Assembly (NCBI GenBank): GCA_947597925.1
Contig: CANQFA010000001.1
Location: 186,001-250,000, forward strand
Direction of reading: 5' to 3'
Origin: an uncultured Clostridia bacterium
Lineage (GTDB): Bacteria > Bacillota > Clostridia > Christensenellales > Borkfalkiaceae
Length of the DNA: 64,000 nt
This document shows, in pieces, positions 29,322 to 39,700 of the stretch. The translations under genes and the position numbers were made by a program. The notes below the pieces were generated by a model. It made no database searches, was not told where the DNA came from, and was given only the letters and a program-made list of their open reading frames with translations. Within the stretch, counting starts at the first letter, position 1; each line of letters opens with the position of its first letter.

Positions 29322-30582
29322 TTTGCTTATGCCCGCCTGGCTGAGTACGACGCTGGGCATCCTGCTCGCCCTGCTCATCCTGCTCGCGATGATCACCATC
29401 CACGAGTTCGGGCACTATCTCGCGGGGAAAATTTTGAAATTCCGCATCACCGAGTTCTCGATAGGCTTCGGGCCCGCCCTCTTCAAACGAAAGAGCAAGA
29501 GGACAGGGGAGCTCTTCACCGTGCGCCTCCTCCCCCTCGGCGGCTACTGCGCCTTTGCGGGGGAAGATGGGATAGAGGAGCCCGAGAAGAAGAAAGACGA
29601 GGCACCCATGCCCGAGAAGGAGGAGGAGGAAGATCCGCCCTTCGAGGACTTCGCAAAGTCCGCCGAGGCCGCTAAGCCCGCCGAGACCGCGGATCCCGCG
29701 CACAGGAGAGAGCGCCTCCGCTACAGCGAAGACGGCGACTTCACCGAGATGAAGCCGTGGAAGCGCATCATCGTGCTCATCGCCGGCGCCTCCATGAACT
29801 ATCTTCTGGCGCTCGTGCTCATCTTCCTCCTCTTCGGCATCTATGGGCAGTCCTTCGTCATGGTACGGGGCGCGGAGATCACCGAGGAGTACGGCGCCGA
29901 GGTCTCCTTTCACGAGGGAGATATCCTGCTCGGCGCGGCAGGGAAGGACTTCTATCTCACGACGGACATCGCGCAGGCATTGAACGGTAAGAAGGCGGGG
30001 GAGACGGTCTCCTTCCGCGTTGCCGAACGGAGGGAGGACGGCAGCCTCGGCGAGGCGGAGCGGCAGATCATGCTGCGGTGCGACGTCTCCGTGAAAAACA
30101 GCGCCGAAGTCAATATCGCGTGGAAGGCGCTCGGCGTGGGCATCGAGAAGCGCGAAGATGCCTCCTACTATATGCTCTCGTCGACGGACTACCGCTTCGG
30201 CTTCGGAGAGACGATCGGCCGCTCCTTCCTCTATTCCTTCAGGATCGCCGGCTCCATCTTCCGCGTGCTCGGCGAGCTCCTGACGGGAAGGATCGGGCTG
30301 GATGCCTTCGGCGGGCCCGTGACCACCGTGACCATGACCTCGGAGATCGCCATGTCGGGCATGCGGAACTTCCTCTCGATCGCGGCGTATATCGGCGTCA
30401 ATCTCGCCGTCTTCAATCTCCTGCCCATTCCCGCCCTCGACGGCAGCAAGGTCGTCTTCACCGCCATAGAATGGGTGCGCGGGCGGCCCATCTCCCGTAA
30501 GGTGGAGGCCGTCATCCACACCGTGGGATTTTTCCTCCTCCTCGGATTTGCCGTCCTCGTCGACATCCTGCAATTTCTGTAA
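29314..30582 (+). CDS. rseP: RIP metalloprotease RseP (M50, PDZ)
   Basis: ITIHEFGHYLAGK HExxH; PDZ region; C-terminal FNLLPIPALDGSK. Confidence 0.93.
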   Translation: MADLLMPAWLSTTLGILLALLILLAMITIHEFGHYLAGKILKFRITEFSIGFGPALFKRKSKRTGELFTVRLLPLGGYCAFAGEDGIEEPEKKKDEAPMPEKEEEEDPPFEDFAKSAEAAKPAETADPAHRRERLRYSEDGDFTEMKPWKRIIVLIAGASMNYLLALVLIFLLFGIYGQSFVMVRGAEITEEYGAEVSFHEGDILLGAAGKDFYLTTDIAQALNGKKAGETVSFRVAERREDGSLGEAERQIMLRCDVSVKNSAEVNIAWKALGVGIEKREDASYYMLSSTDYRFGFGETIGRSFLYSFRIAGSIFRVLGELLTGRIGLDAFGGPVTTVTMTSEIAMSGMRNFLSIAAYIGVNLAVFNLLPIPALDGSKVVFTAIEWVRGRPISRKVEAVIHTVGFFLLLGFAVLVDILQFL

Positions 30583-30606
30583 AATTCCAACATGGGTATC
30601 AAAAAA

Positions 30607-30637
30607 AGCTCCCTGCGTGACCGCAGGGAGCTTTTTT
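30607..30637. terminator. Bidirectional intrinsic terminator
   Basis: AGCTCCCTGCGTGACCGCAGGGAGCT with A7/T6 flanks. Confidence 0.85.
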
Positions 30638-30647
30638 GAAAGTTTGG

Positions 30648-33506
30648 TTACTCCGCTTCCGCTTCCGCAGGAGAGAGTAAGATGTAGGCATCTCCGAACT
30701 GCAGGGAAATGCTCGGCATGGACTTATAGACGGAGAGATAGTAAGTCGTGCCCTCCGCATCCTTCAGAACGAAGTAGTCGCCCGTGATGCCGCCGAAGAT
30801 CTCATCGACACTGTGATAGACGATGGTGAGCGTCTTTGCCGCTCCCTCGCCCACCTGCAGGGTGATCTTGTCCGCGGCCACCACGACGATGTAGGACACT
30901 TCGGTATAGTCTTCCCCTTCAAAGACATAGCCGCTGCCCTCATAGGTGCCGTAGGAGCCCTCGTAACTGACGACATACTTCGTATCCATGAGATAGTAGG
31001 AGGTATAGTCTGCGGAATCGGAGTCAACCACCAGCAACATGCCGTTGTCTATGACCTCGAGCACGCATTCCTTGTCCTGATAGATGAAGGAGAACTGGTA
31101 GTAGTATTTGCCCTGATTGTTATCCCAATCGCGGTAGAAGATGATATCCGCCGCGGCGATCTTGACCGTGGTCTCGCCCCGGGCGATGGTGATTGAGGCT
31201 TCGGCAATGGTCACGGTGTAGCCCTCGCCCGCATAGGTGGCGCAGTATTCCGTCCAGCTGTCGAACTCCTCGTATCTGTCGCGGCTGAGCCCGATGCCGT
31301 AGTCCTCATCGGAGAGGGCGAGGATGAGCTCGTCGTAGCCGTAGTTTGCCTGCTGCAGGATATATTCGACGTCGCCGAGCATAAAGGTGAACTGCGCGAC
31401 GTTCTCCGCATAGCCGTAGTCGTCGACCATGACGACGATCTCGAAGACGATCTCCGTCGCAGACTGCGTCGTGCCGCCCATCATGACCTCGATGGCGTTT
31501 GCGGTGATGATGACGTCGACATCTTCGCCCTCGTCATCGACGCCGAGGAAGGTTCCGATATAGAATACCCAGTCGCAGCGGTAGAGGGTGATGCGCTCCT
31601 CGCCCGCGGTGAGGATGAGGGTCTCATCTTCCTTGGTGAGGGTATAGGTCTTGCCGTCCGCCTCGAAGGTATAGCCGCTGCCTGCCTCCGTGACCTCGAC
31701 TTCCTCTTCCCCGAAGGTGACGGTGTCGAGGGTGACAGAGAGCACGGTCTCGCCCTGTTCATCTGCCCAGGTGCCGCCGAAGGAGATATCGATGGCTCCC
31801 TCGAGCTGTGCATCTTCGATCGTGATGGGCAGGACCGTCTTGTCCCAATCCGTAAAGGTGAGCACGATGTGCATGTCCTCGCAGTCGAGCTCCACGGTGT
31901 GCAGGACGCCGCCCTCGAGGGTCAGTGAGAAGGAATAGGGCGCGTAGAAGAGGTCGAGCTGCTCGGAGCCCGTGGCCACCTGCTGTGCGAAGAAGGCGGA
32001 GACATCGCCGTAGGAATCGTAGATGTCGGCGGGACGCACGCAGAAGGCGCCGTTTCCGAGGCTCTTCAGGAGGTAATAATATTCGCCGTTGTTGTCGGAG
32101 AAGGTAAAGACGCCCTTCATGGAGGTGAGGTCGCTTCCCTCAGACACGATCCTCTCGAAGGAAAATTCACCGCTCTCCGCGTCATAGACATAGCTCCAGA
32201 TGTTGCCGTCGGGACGGACGATATCGCCGTAGGCATAGTCCTCTTCGGCGATATAGATGGCCTTGTCGGTGTAGTAGAGCGTCTGTTCGCCCATGTCGCT
32301 CTCCATGTGCACGGTGTAGTTTTGGGCGGCGGCCGCCTTCTGCATGGCGCTCTTCAGCGTCCTGTGCTCGTCGAGCGTGGGGTATTTGTCGAAATAGTCG
32401 GCATCGATCGTCGCGTTGTCGCGGCTGACAGTCAGGTCAAAGGTGTACTGATAGTCCTCATACCAGTCGGGCTCGGAGACGCGCACAAGGGCGATCTCGA
32501 GGCGGACGATGGCGCCGCCCTCTTCGTACATCCAGAAGGTCTCGACTTCGTCGGCATAGCCGAACAGCGCCATGACGATGTCATATTGGCGCTCCGCATT
32601 CACCGTCCACACGCCGGGCTCCGTCTCGGTGAGGTCGCTCTCCGAGAGCAGATTAAAGGGGTTGAAGAGGGAGGTAAAGGGCTCGTCGTAGGGTGTAGCG
32701 ACGAGCGCGCCCGTCATGTCGTGCGTGAGCTGGACGGTGGACTTGTCGGTCGCCTCGCGGAAGAGCCAGACCCGCTCGGGCTCGGCCCCCGCATAGGCCT
32801 CGATGAGGACGGCGCGCCGCTGCATGTCATAGACCGTCCTGAGGTCGGATACGGTCTCCTCATCATAGTAGTAGTCATGATTCGTGCGGGTGCCCTCGAA
32901 GGCGACGGTGCCCTTCAGCGAGTCGAGCACGCTCTTGGTGCTATTCACGAAGGTGACGGCGACTGCGGTCTCTTCGGTCACGGTGAAGGTAAATTTGTTT
33001 CCGTCGAGCTCGGCAGCTACGCCGTTGACGGAGGCGCTCTGCACGCGGAAGCCCTGTGCGGCCGTCACGGTCGCGGTCACGGCCTCGCCGTATGCATACT
33101 TGTCTCCCGCCGCGGGAGGGGTCAGCTCCACGCTTCCCTGCGCCTTTTCATAGTTGAGCGTGACGGAATAGGTGAGCTTTCCGAAGGTGACGGCGACGGC
33201 GGTGTCGCCCGCGACGGCGAAGGTATAGCTCCCGTCCGTGAGGGCGGCATCTTCCTTTCCGCTCACGGTAAAGGTCTCCACCGCGTAACCCGTGTTGGGC
33301 GCGACGGTGACGGTCACGAGTTCGCCTTCGTCATAGAGCTCGCCCTCTTCGGGCGCGCCGATGGTGACGCTTCCCTGCGTCTCGTCGTAGGTCACGGTCA
33401 CACGATAGCCCGTTTCCTCTGTCGTCTCGGGCGTACAGGCCGCAAAGGCGGTGCATACCCCGAGCACCATGGCGAGGACACAGATCAAAAACAGCTTTCT
33501 TTTCAT
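30648..33506 (-). CDS. Large secreted lipoprotein with InlB-type (divergent) repeats
   Basis: Signal peptide with lipobox TAFAAC; repeats YRVTVTYDETQGSVTIGAPEEGELYDEGELVTVTVAPNTGY / YSVTLNYEKAQGSVELTPPAAGDKYAYGEAVTATVTAAQGF. Confidence 0.8.
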   Translation of the reverse strand: MKRKLFLICVLAMVLGVCTAFAACTPETTEETGYRVTVTYDETQGSVTIGAPEEGELYDEGELVTVTVAPNTGYAVETFTVSGKEDAALTDGSYTFAVAGDTAVAVTFGKLTYSVTLNYEKAQGSVELTPPAAGDKYAYGEAVTATVTAAQGFRVQSASVNGVAAELDGNKFTFTVTEETAVAVTFVNSTKSVLDSLKGTVAFEGTRTNHDYYYDEETVSDLRTVYDMQRRAVLIEAYAGAEPERVWLFREATDKSTVQLTHDMTGALVATPYDEPFTSLFNPFNLLSESDLTETEPGVWTVNAERQYDIVMALFGYADEVETFWMYEEGGAIVRLEIALVRVSEPDWYEDYQYTFDLTVSRDNATIDADYFDKYPTLDEHRTLKSAMQKAAAAQNYTVHMESDMGEQTLYYTDKAIYIAEEDYAYGDIVRPDGNIWSYVYDAESGEFSFERIVSEGSDLTSMKGVFTFSDNNGEYYYLLKSLGNGAFCVRPADIYDSYGDVSAFFAQQVATGSEQLDLFYAPYSFSLTLEGGVLHTVELDCEDMHIVLTFTDWDKTVLPITIEDAQLEGAIDISFGGTWADEQGETVLSVTLDTVTFGEEEVEVTEAGSGYTFEADGKTYTLTKEDETLILTAGEERITLYRCDWVFYIGTFLGVDDEGEDVDVIITANAIEVMMGGTTQSATEIVFEIVVMVDDYGYAENVAQFTFMLGDVEYILQQANYGYDELILALSDEDYGIGLSRDRYEEFDSWTEYCATYAGEGYTVTIAEASITIARGETTVKIAAADIIFYRDWDNNQGKYYYQFSFIYQDKECVLEVIDNGMLLVVDSDSADYTSYYLMDTKYVVSYEGSYGTYEGSGYVFEGEDYTEVSYIVVVAADKITLQVGEGAAKTLTIVYHSVDEIFGGITGDYFVLKDAEGTTYYLSVYKSMPSISLQFGDAYILLSPAEAEAE

Positions 33507-33544
33507 GCGTTCTCCTTTTATATTATAAGAGTCTTATTACATAT

Positions 33545-33572
33545 TTTATAACATGGACCCGCCCCTTGTCAA
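33545..33572 (-). promoter_or_regulatory. Promoter of the 952-aa lipoprotein gene
   Basis: Minus strand TTGACA-16-TATAAA. Confidence 0.55.
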
Positions 33573-33616
33573 CTGTTTCGGCCCTCTTCGGCGAATTTTA
33601 TGCAGTCTTTATTCAA

Positions 33617-33642
33617 ACAGCCGAGGGATCCCCCTCGGCTGT
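33617..33642 (-). terminator. Terminator-like hairpin 3' of thiT
   Basis: ACAGCCGAGGGATCCCCCTCGGCTGT. Confidence 0.6.
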
Positions 33643-33714
33643 CTTGGGAAAAGCGGTCGGCATCTCGGGCCAAAAGGCACCGTTTTGAGGACATGGGGTC
33701 TGAAACCGCGATTT

Positions 33715-34863
33715 TTATGCCTCTTCTTCGGCCGCGGTGGAGTCCGTGGGACGCACGGGCGAGGCTCTTCGCATCGCCTTGACAAAGGCGGACGAGCTGA
33801 AGACGATGACCCCCGCCACGATGGCGATGGCGATATCGGCAAAGACGAAGGAGTTATAGAGGAGGGAATATTCCCACGCACTCATGCCGTAGTCGGCGGC
33901 ATAGGCGGAGAAGGCGAAGACGCCCGAGAGCACATGCGCGACATAGCGGAGGGCGCTTGCGAGGACGGCGCCGAGGGCAAACTGCACCTGCGGGAGCTTG
34001 TCGAGCGCCCTGACATCGGCAAAGACCCCCGCGAGCCCGATGGCGGCAAAGGCGATGGGGTAGTCGAGCAGGAACTGCGCGGGATGGATGATCCACGGGT
34101 CCTGCACGGCCTGCAGCACGCCATAGACGAGCCCTGCGAAGACGCCCTTCTTCGTCCCGTACATATAGGAATAGATCATGAGGGGGAGGAGGGAGGCCGC
34201 CGTGACCGAGCCGCCCTGCGGAAGTTTCACGATGCGGAGATAGGAGAGGGCAAAGCTCAGGGCGATGCAGACGGCGGCATAGGCGATAGCCTTCGTGTCA
34301 AACCCGCTTCTGTCCTTTCTCCCGAAGAAAAGGCCTCCCGCCACGACGGCGGCAAGGAGGAGGGCGGCGAAGAGGTAGAGAAGGAGCTGGTTCACCGCCG
34401 CGACATCGGAGTTGAAGTAGCCGTCGCCGCTGATATTCTGCGCGTAGTAGACGCCGATGCAGACGAGCGAGGCGATGAGCAGGGCGCCGACGAGGCATCC
34501 CGCGGCAAGGAAGACGGGCTTTGCGGGCTTCCACGCGATGGCGAGGGCGCTCCCTCCGACCGCAAGGACGAGCAGGAGGAGGGGAACGAACATCATCACC
34601 TGAATGCCGTCATCCACAAACGTCCAGATGAGGAAGGTGAGCCCGAGCACGCAGGCATAGCATACGGCGCCCACCGAGCCGTAGCGCAGGAGCTTTTTCT
34701 GCGCGTCGCCCTTCAGGAGAAGGACGGAGAGGAAGAGGGCGATGGCGAGTGCGAGCGTGGTCCAGAAGGCGATGCTGCGCACGATGTTCAGCGGAGAATC
34801 GAAGAGGGTGGGGTACCACTTCGGGGGATCCCACTCCACCTCCGCCAAGAGGGAAGGAAACAT
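33715..34863 (-). CDS. thiT: ThiT-type thiamine ECF S-component with additional N-terminal membrane domain
   Basis: C-terminal AAVCIALSFALSYLRIVKLPQGGSVTAASLLPLMIYSYMYGTKKGVFAGLVYGVLQAVQDPWIIHPAQFLLDYPIAF; start MFPSLLAEVEW at 34863. Confidence 0.85.
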   Translation of the reverse strand: MFPSLLAEVEWDPPKWYPTLFDSPLNIVRSIAFWTTLALAIALFLSVLLLKGDAQKKLLRYGSVGAVCYACVLGLTFLIWTFVDDGIQVMMFVPLLLLVLAVGGSALAIAWKPAKPVFLAAGCLVGALLIASLVCIGVYYAQNISGDGYFNSDVAAVNQLLLYLFAALLLAAVVAGGLFFGRKDRSGFDTKAIAYAAVCIALSFALSYLRIVKLPQGGSVTAASLLPLMIYSYMYGTKKGVFAGLVYGVLQAVQDPWIIHPAQFLLDYPIAFAAIGLAGVFADVRALDKLPQVQFALGAVLASALRYVAHVLSGVFAFSAYAADYGMSAWEYSLLYNSFVFADIAIAIVAGVIVFSSSAFVKAMRRASPVRPTDSTAAEEEA

Positions 34864-34908
34864 CTTATGACCTCCGAAAAAATTTTTGCATGCGATGCCC
34901 GTCCCGAA

Positions 34909-34939
34909 AAAAAACCGCCCACGAAAAATCGCAGGCGGA
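34909..34939 (-). terminator. Riboswitch-associated intrinsic terminator
   Basis: Minus strand CCGCCTGCGATTTTTCGTGGGCGGTTTTTTTT between aptamer and thiT. Confidence 0.7.
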
Positions 34940-34944
34940 ACCCT

Positions 34945-35030
34945 TTCACCGTTCTTTCGTGCAAGCATGACCTTGCCCGATTCCAATGGTATCATCTCAG
35001 CCCCCTGCGGGGCACCCACGACGGATATTC
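34945..35030 (-). ncRNA. TPP (THI-box) riboswitch aptamer
   Basis: Minus strand GTGGGTGCCCCGCAGGGGGCTGAGATGATACC...CAAGGTCATGCTTGCACGAAAG; CUGAGA-AUACC hallmark and variant AUGC/CG motif; upstream of thiT. Confidence 0.85.
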
Positions 35031-35043
35031 ACATGTTTTCCTA

Positions 35044-35072
35044 AGTATAACGCATTTTTCACTCAAAGTCAA
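35044..35072 (-). promoter_or_regulatory. Promoter for TPP riboswitch-thiT
   Basis: Minus strand TTGACT-17-TATACT. Confidence 0.75.
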
Positions 35073-35124
35073 TTGTTTTTTCGCGCGAAAAGTAGTATAA
35101 TCGAAGAAAGAGTTTCGGGAGGCC

Positions 35125-35709
35125 GTGATGAGGCGCTGCTACGTCGCCCTCCGCTTTACGGAGGACAAAAATCTCTATGACAGGCTCTACTGGTATCTCG
35201 CGGACGGACCCATCTCCGCGGGGGAGCGGATGGCCGCGCCGGTGGGCCCGCACGACAGGGTGCAGTTTGCCATAGCGGAGCGCGTCATCGCGGCGGAGGA
35301 CGGCCATGAGCCCTATCCCCGCGAACTGATGAAGCGCGCCGCGCGGGCAGTCGACCCGCCCTTCGGCAGGGAATTCGGCGGGATGCACTACGACAACCGC
35401 CACATTACGGCATACCATGTCCTTGTCTATGCGGAAAATGTTTCGGAAGCCTCGGACATGGGTGCCGCGTGCACTGCCTATGGCCTCCGCTACCTCCCGA
35501 ATTGCACCAAGGAAGAGGCTATCGAGACCCTCTCCCGCGGACATGGGGTATGCGTCTCGGGTGAAGAGGGGAGAGCCGTCTTCGATCTCCTCACCGCCTT
35601 CATGCGCGGAGAGAAGGGTGCATGGGAGGAAGTCACCCGCATTGCGGGAAAAGAGGGCACCTGCCGCATATTGGCCGCCCTCACCGGCTATTCGGACCGC
35701 CGCGAATAG
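35125..35709 (+). CDS. Hypothetical protein
   Basis: 194-aa ORF preceded by TATAAT-type promoter at ~35096; no family confidently recognised. Confidence 0.7.
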   Translation: MMRRCYVALRFTEDKNLYDRLYWYLADGPISAGERMAAPVGPHDRVQFAIAERVIAAEDGHEPYPRELMKRAARAVDPPFGREFGGMHYDNRHITAYHVLVYAENVSEASDMGAACTAYGLRYLPNCTKEEAIETLSRGHGVCVSGEEGRAVFDLLTAFMRGEKGAWEEVTRIAGKEGTCRILAALTGYSDRRE

Positions 35710-35727
35710 GGCGGCAAAGGAGAATGT

Positions 35728-36309
35728 ATGGAAAAATTTTACGCCTATCTGGACCGCATGAAGTTCATACGCCGCTGGCAGCTCATGCGCTCGACGCGGG
35801 ATGAGAACATCATGGAGCATTCGCAGTCCGTCGCCGTCCTCGCCCACGCCCTCTGCACCATAGAAAACGGCATCTTCGGGGGACATGTCGACGCCGAAAG
35901 GGCCGTCCTCTACGCCCTCTACCATGAGGTGAGCGAGGTGATGACGGGCGATCTTCCCACCCCCGTCAAGTATTTCAACAGCGGCATCCACGGCGAATAT
36001 GAGAAACTCGAGACGCTCGCGGTCGAAAAGATCGCCTCGACGCTCCCCGAGGAGATGCGCACCCTCCTCCTTCCCTCGCTGCTTCCCGACAAGTCGAGCG
36101 AGGAGTGGCAGTTCGTCAAGGCCGCCGACCGCCTGTCCGCCTACATCAAGTGCCTCGAGGAACTCCGCTCGGGCAACAATGAGTTCGTGCAGGCGGAGAA
36201 GTCCATAGGGGCCTCCCTCCGCGAGCGGCATATGCGCGCGGTGGACTACTTTTTCGAGCACTTCATCCCCGCATTTTCCCTCACCCTCGACGAACTCGAG
36301 GGGCTGTGA
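35728..36309 (+). CDS. YfbR-like HD-domain 5'-deoxynucleotidase
   Basis: RRWQLMRSTRDENIMEHSQSVAVLAHAL, ALYHEVSEVMTGDLPTPVKYFN. Confidence 0.88.
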   Translation: MEKFYAYLDRMKFIRRWQLMRSTRDENIMEHSQSVAVLAHALCTIENGIFGGHVDAERAVLYALYHEVSEVMTGDLPTPVKYFNSGIHGEYEKLETLAVEKIASTLPEEMRTLLLPSLLPDKSSEEWQFVKAADRLSAYIKCLEELRSGNNEFVQAEKSIGASLRERHMRAVDYFFEHFIPAFSLTLDELEGL

Positions 36310-36585
36310 CGATCTTTGCGGCCCTCCGCAAAAAAGCGGGAAGATTGCATATACTCACAGAAGGTGAATAAAATCTTGCAATTATAAGTTTTATTTATGG
36401 CCGGTATGCAAAATTCTTATACCGCGGGGGACCCCCGCGGCGTGAAGACAAGTTGTAAGATTTGTGTTGAAACGGTGTAAAAACGCTATAATATCCTGAA
36501 AATTTCCCCCTTTTCTGATTGAACGCACGCCGATTTTGTGAATTCGTGACAAAATGTCCCAAAACCGAATCGGCCCCGAATTCGA

Positions 36586-36615
36586 TTGACAGGGGTCGCG
36601 TTTCCGTGGTATAAT
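36586..36615 (+). promoter_or_regulatory. Promoter of the S8 protease gene
   Basis: TTGACA-18-TATAAT followed by a GC-rich structured leader. Confidence 0.7.
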
Positions 36616-36724
36616 TTCACCATTATCAATAGATTAGGCGCGCGTGCATGATATTCGGTATTTCCCGCGCGCAGCGGACCCCGAGGCGGGTCCGCGGGCG
36701 AAACTACTTTCAGGAAGGAACAGC

Positions 36725-39700
36725 ATGACAAGATCCGGAAAAACGTGGAAATCTATCCTCTTGGGCGGAGTGGCGTTTCTGATGACGGGAACGCTCGTTG
36801 CCGCGCAGATCACCTCCCTCTTCGACGGGAAGGTGCAGGGCGCGGAGCAGGTTGCCGCCGAGGAAACTCCCCTCATCAGCGACCGCACGGGCACGGTGGA
36901 CCTCGCCCTCTCGAAGGATTTCGACGAGAGCGTCGTGGCCGCACGCCGCTCCGTGCTCCCCGATGACAGGGAGGTCTCCTATGTCGTCAAGACCTCTTCC
37001 GAGGGCGTCTATGACGCCTATGCGGCGCAGTCGTCCCTGACGCGGTACACGACGGTCGCCGACTATGCGCTCTCCTCCGAGGGCCGCTCGGTGAGCAAGC
37101 AGATCGCCAAGAAGAACGGCGAGGCATCGCGCATCCTCGAGAGCTCGGGGGTAAAGTTTACCTACGGCGCCGAGTACGATGTGCTCCTCGGCGGCTTCGA
37201 GATCGTCGCCAAGGCGGGGGACTATGAAAAGCTCGCCCGCGCCTTTGCCTCCTCCGAATACGAGATCACCATCTGCGAAGAGTATGAGCGCTGCGAGAGC
37301 CTCGTCGTCAACGACGTCAATGTCGATGAGAGCACGGGTATCTTCGACAGCGAGGGCGCGGGGTACGACGGCTCGGGTACGGTCATCGCCGTCCTCGACA
37401 CCGGCCTCGACTACACGCATACCGCCTTCGATCCCGACAGCTTCTCCCCCTCCGAGCCCGTGGTCATCGATCCGAGCTATATCGAGCAGCGCCTTCCAGA
37501 CCTCGTGGCGTCCCGCTATACGCCCGGGCTCAAGACGGCCAACCTCTACCAGAACCGCAAGGTGCCCTTTACCTACGACTATGCCGACAAGGACGCCGAC
37601 GTCTATCCCCTCGAGAGCCCGCACGGCACCCATGTCTCGGGCGTCATCGTGGGAAATGACAACGTCATCCGCGGCGTGGCGCCCAATGCCCAGCTCGTCT
37701 CCATGAAGGTCTTCTCGGATACGACGCAGGGGGCGCGCTGGTCGTGGCTTCTCGGCGCCCTCGAGGACTGCGTGGTGCTCGGCGTCGACGTCATCAATAT
37801 GTCCCTCGGCTCCTCGGCGGGATTCTCCGTGGAGTCCGACGAAGAGCAGCGCGCGACCTACGACAAGGTGGCCGCAGAGGGCATCAGCCTCGTGGCGGCG
37901 GCTTCCAACGACTATAACTCCACCTATGGGTCGGAGAAGAACGGCAACTTGGGGCTCACGACCAATCCCGACAGTGCGACGGTCGGCTCGCCCGGGTCGT
38001 ATACCTCCACCCTCGCGGTGGCCTCCATCAGCGGCGTCAAGACGCCCTACCTCACCTACAAGAACCAGATCATGTACTTCACGGAGGCGGCAGACCAGTC
38101 CTCCGAGCCCAAGGACTTCGTGGACGACATCCTGCCCGACGGGGTCAATGAGAAGACGTATGACTACGTCGTCATCCCCGGCATCGGGCGGAGCACCGAG
38201 TACAACGGGAAAGACGTGGAGGGGAAGATAGCCCTCGTGCGCCGCGGCAGCACCACCTTCGAGGAAAAGGCGAGGATCGCCGCCCAGAAGGGGGCCGCGG
38301 GCATCATCATCTACAACAACGTCTCGGGTGACATCAGCATGAATGTCGGCTCGGTGACCATCGCCGCATGCTCCATCTCGCAGGACAACGGCGAGATCCT
38401 CCGCCAGTCGGACGGGAAGATCACCATCAGCCGCACGCAGGTGGCGGGTCCCTTCATGTCCAACTTCTCCTCGTGGGGCCCCACGCCCGATCTCCGCATC
38501 AAGCCCGAGATCACGGCGCACGGCGGCGAGATCTATTCGGCCGTCCCCGGTCAGAAGTATGACCGCATGTCGGGCACCTCGATGGCGGCGCCCAACCAGG
38601 CAGGCGTCACCGCCCTCGTCCGCCAGTATGTCAAGAACCGCTTCCCCGAGCTTGCGGGCAATCCCGTCGCGGTCATGGCACGCACCAATCAGATCATGAT
38701 GTCCACGGCGGACATCGCACACAACATCATCGACCTTCCCTATTCCGTGCGCAAGCAGGGAGCGGGACTTGCCAATCTCACGAGGGCGATCAGCTCGCCC
38801 GCCTATATCTCCGCCTTTGCCCGCAGCGACGAGGCAGTCGCGGAGCAGCGCGCCGACCGCTTTACCGACGAGGTCATCGATAAGGCGAAGATCGAGTACG
38901 GCGACGACAAGGCGAAGTCGGGCAAGTACGACCTCAAGTTCAACATCAACAATGTCGGCGGCGATGCGCTCACCTATGACGTGGATGCCATCGTCATGAC
39001 GGAAGGGGTCAGCGAGACCAAGACCCATCAGGGCGACCTCACGGTCACCGAAGAGGGGTATGAGCTCAAGGACGCCGTTGTCACGGTGACCGAGGTCAGC
39101 GGCGGCACGAAGGGGAGCGGCAACGCGGTGAGCGTGCCCGCATACGGCACGGCGACCGTCATCGTGCACATCGAGATCCCCGAGGGCTCGGAGAGCAAGG
39201 AATACCTCGACAAAAAGGAAGTCGGCGTGGACGTCAACGGCAACGAAGTCTCGCGCGACATCTTCGCAAACGGCATGTTCATCGAGGGGTATGTCACGCT
39301 CAAGCCCTCCGCGGGCACCGAGATCCCCCTCAATGTCCCGTACCTCGCCTTCTACGGCGACTGGACGCAGGCGCCCCTCTTCGACCTAGACTACTTCGAG
39401 ACGGATAAGGACGCGCGGGACGACTCCATCGACCTCCTCGACAAGACCCTGCCCGACGCCTATGCCACCCTCCCCGTGGGCGGACTGTACAGCGACTATA
39501 TCTCCCAGCTCGGGTCGTACTACTTCGTGCAGGATCCCTCGAGCGCGCAGGTCTCGGCAGACCGCAACCATATCGCCCTCACCAACCAGACGGGCGACAG
39601 CGGCGGTGTGAATTCCATCTATGCCATCTATGCGGGCATGCTGCGCGCGGCGAAGAGCATGAAGATGACCATCACCGACACCACGACGGGCAAAGTCGTG

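Noticed and set aside
20404-36581. GAATTC avoidance as evidence for EcoRI specificity of the methyltransferase
   Set aside because: GAATTC occurs repeatedly in the window, so specificity cannot be inferred this way.
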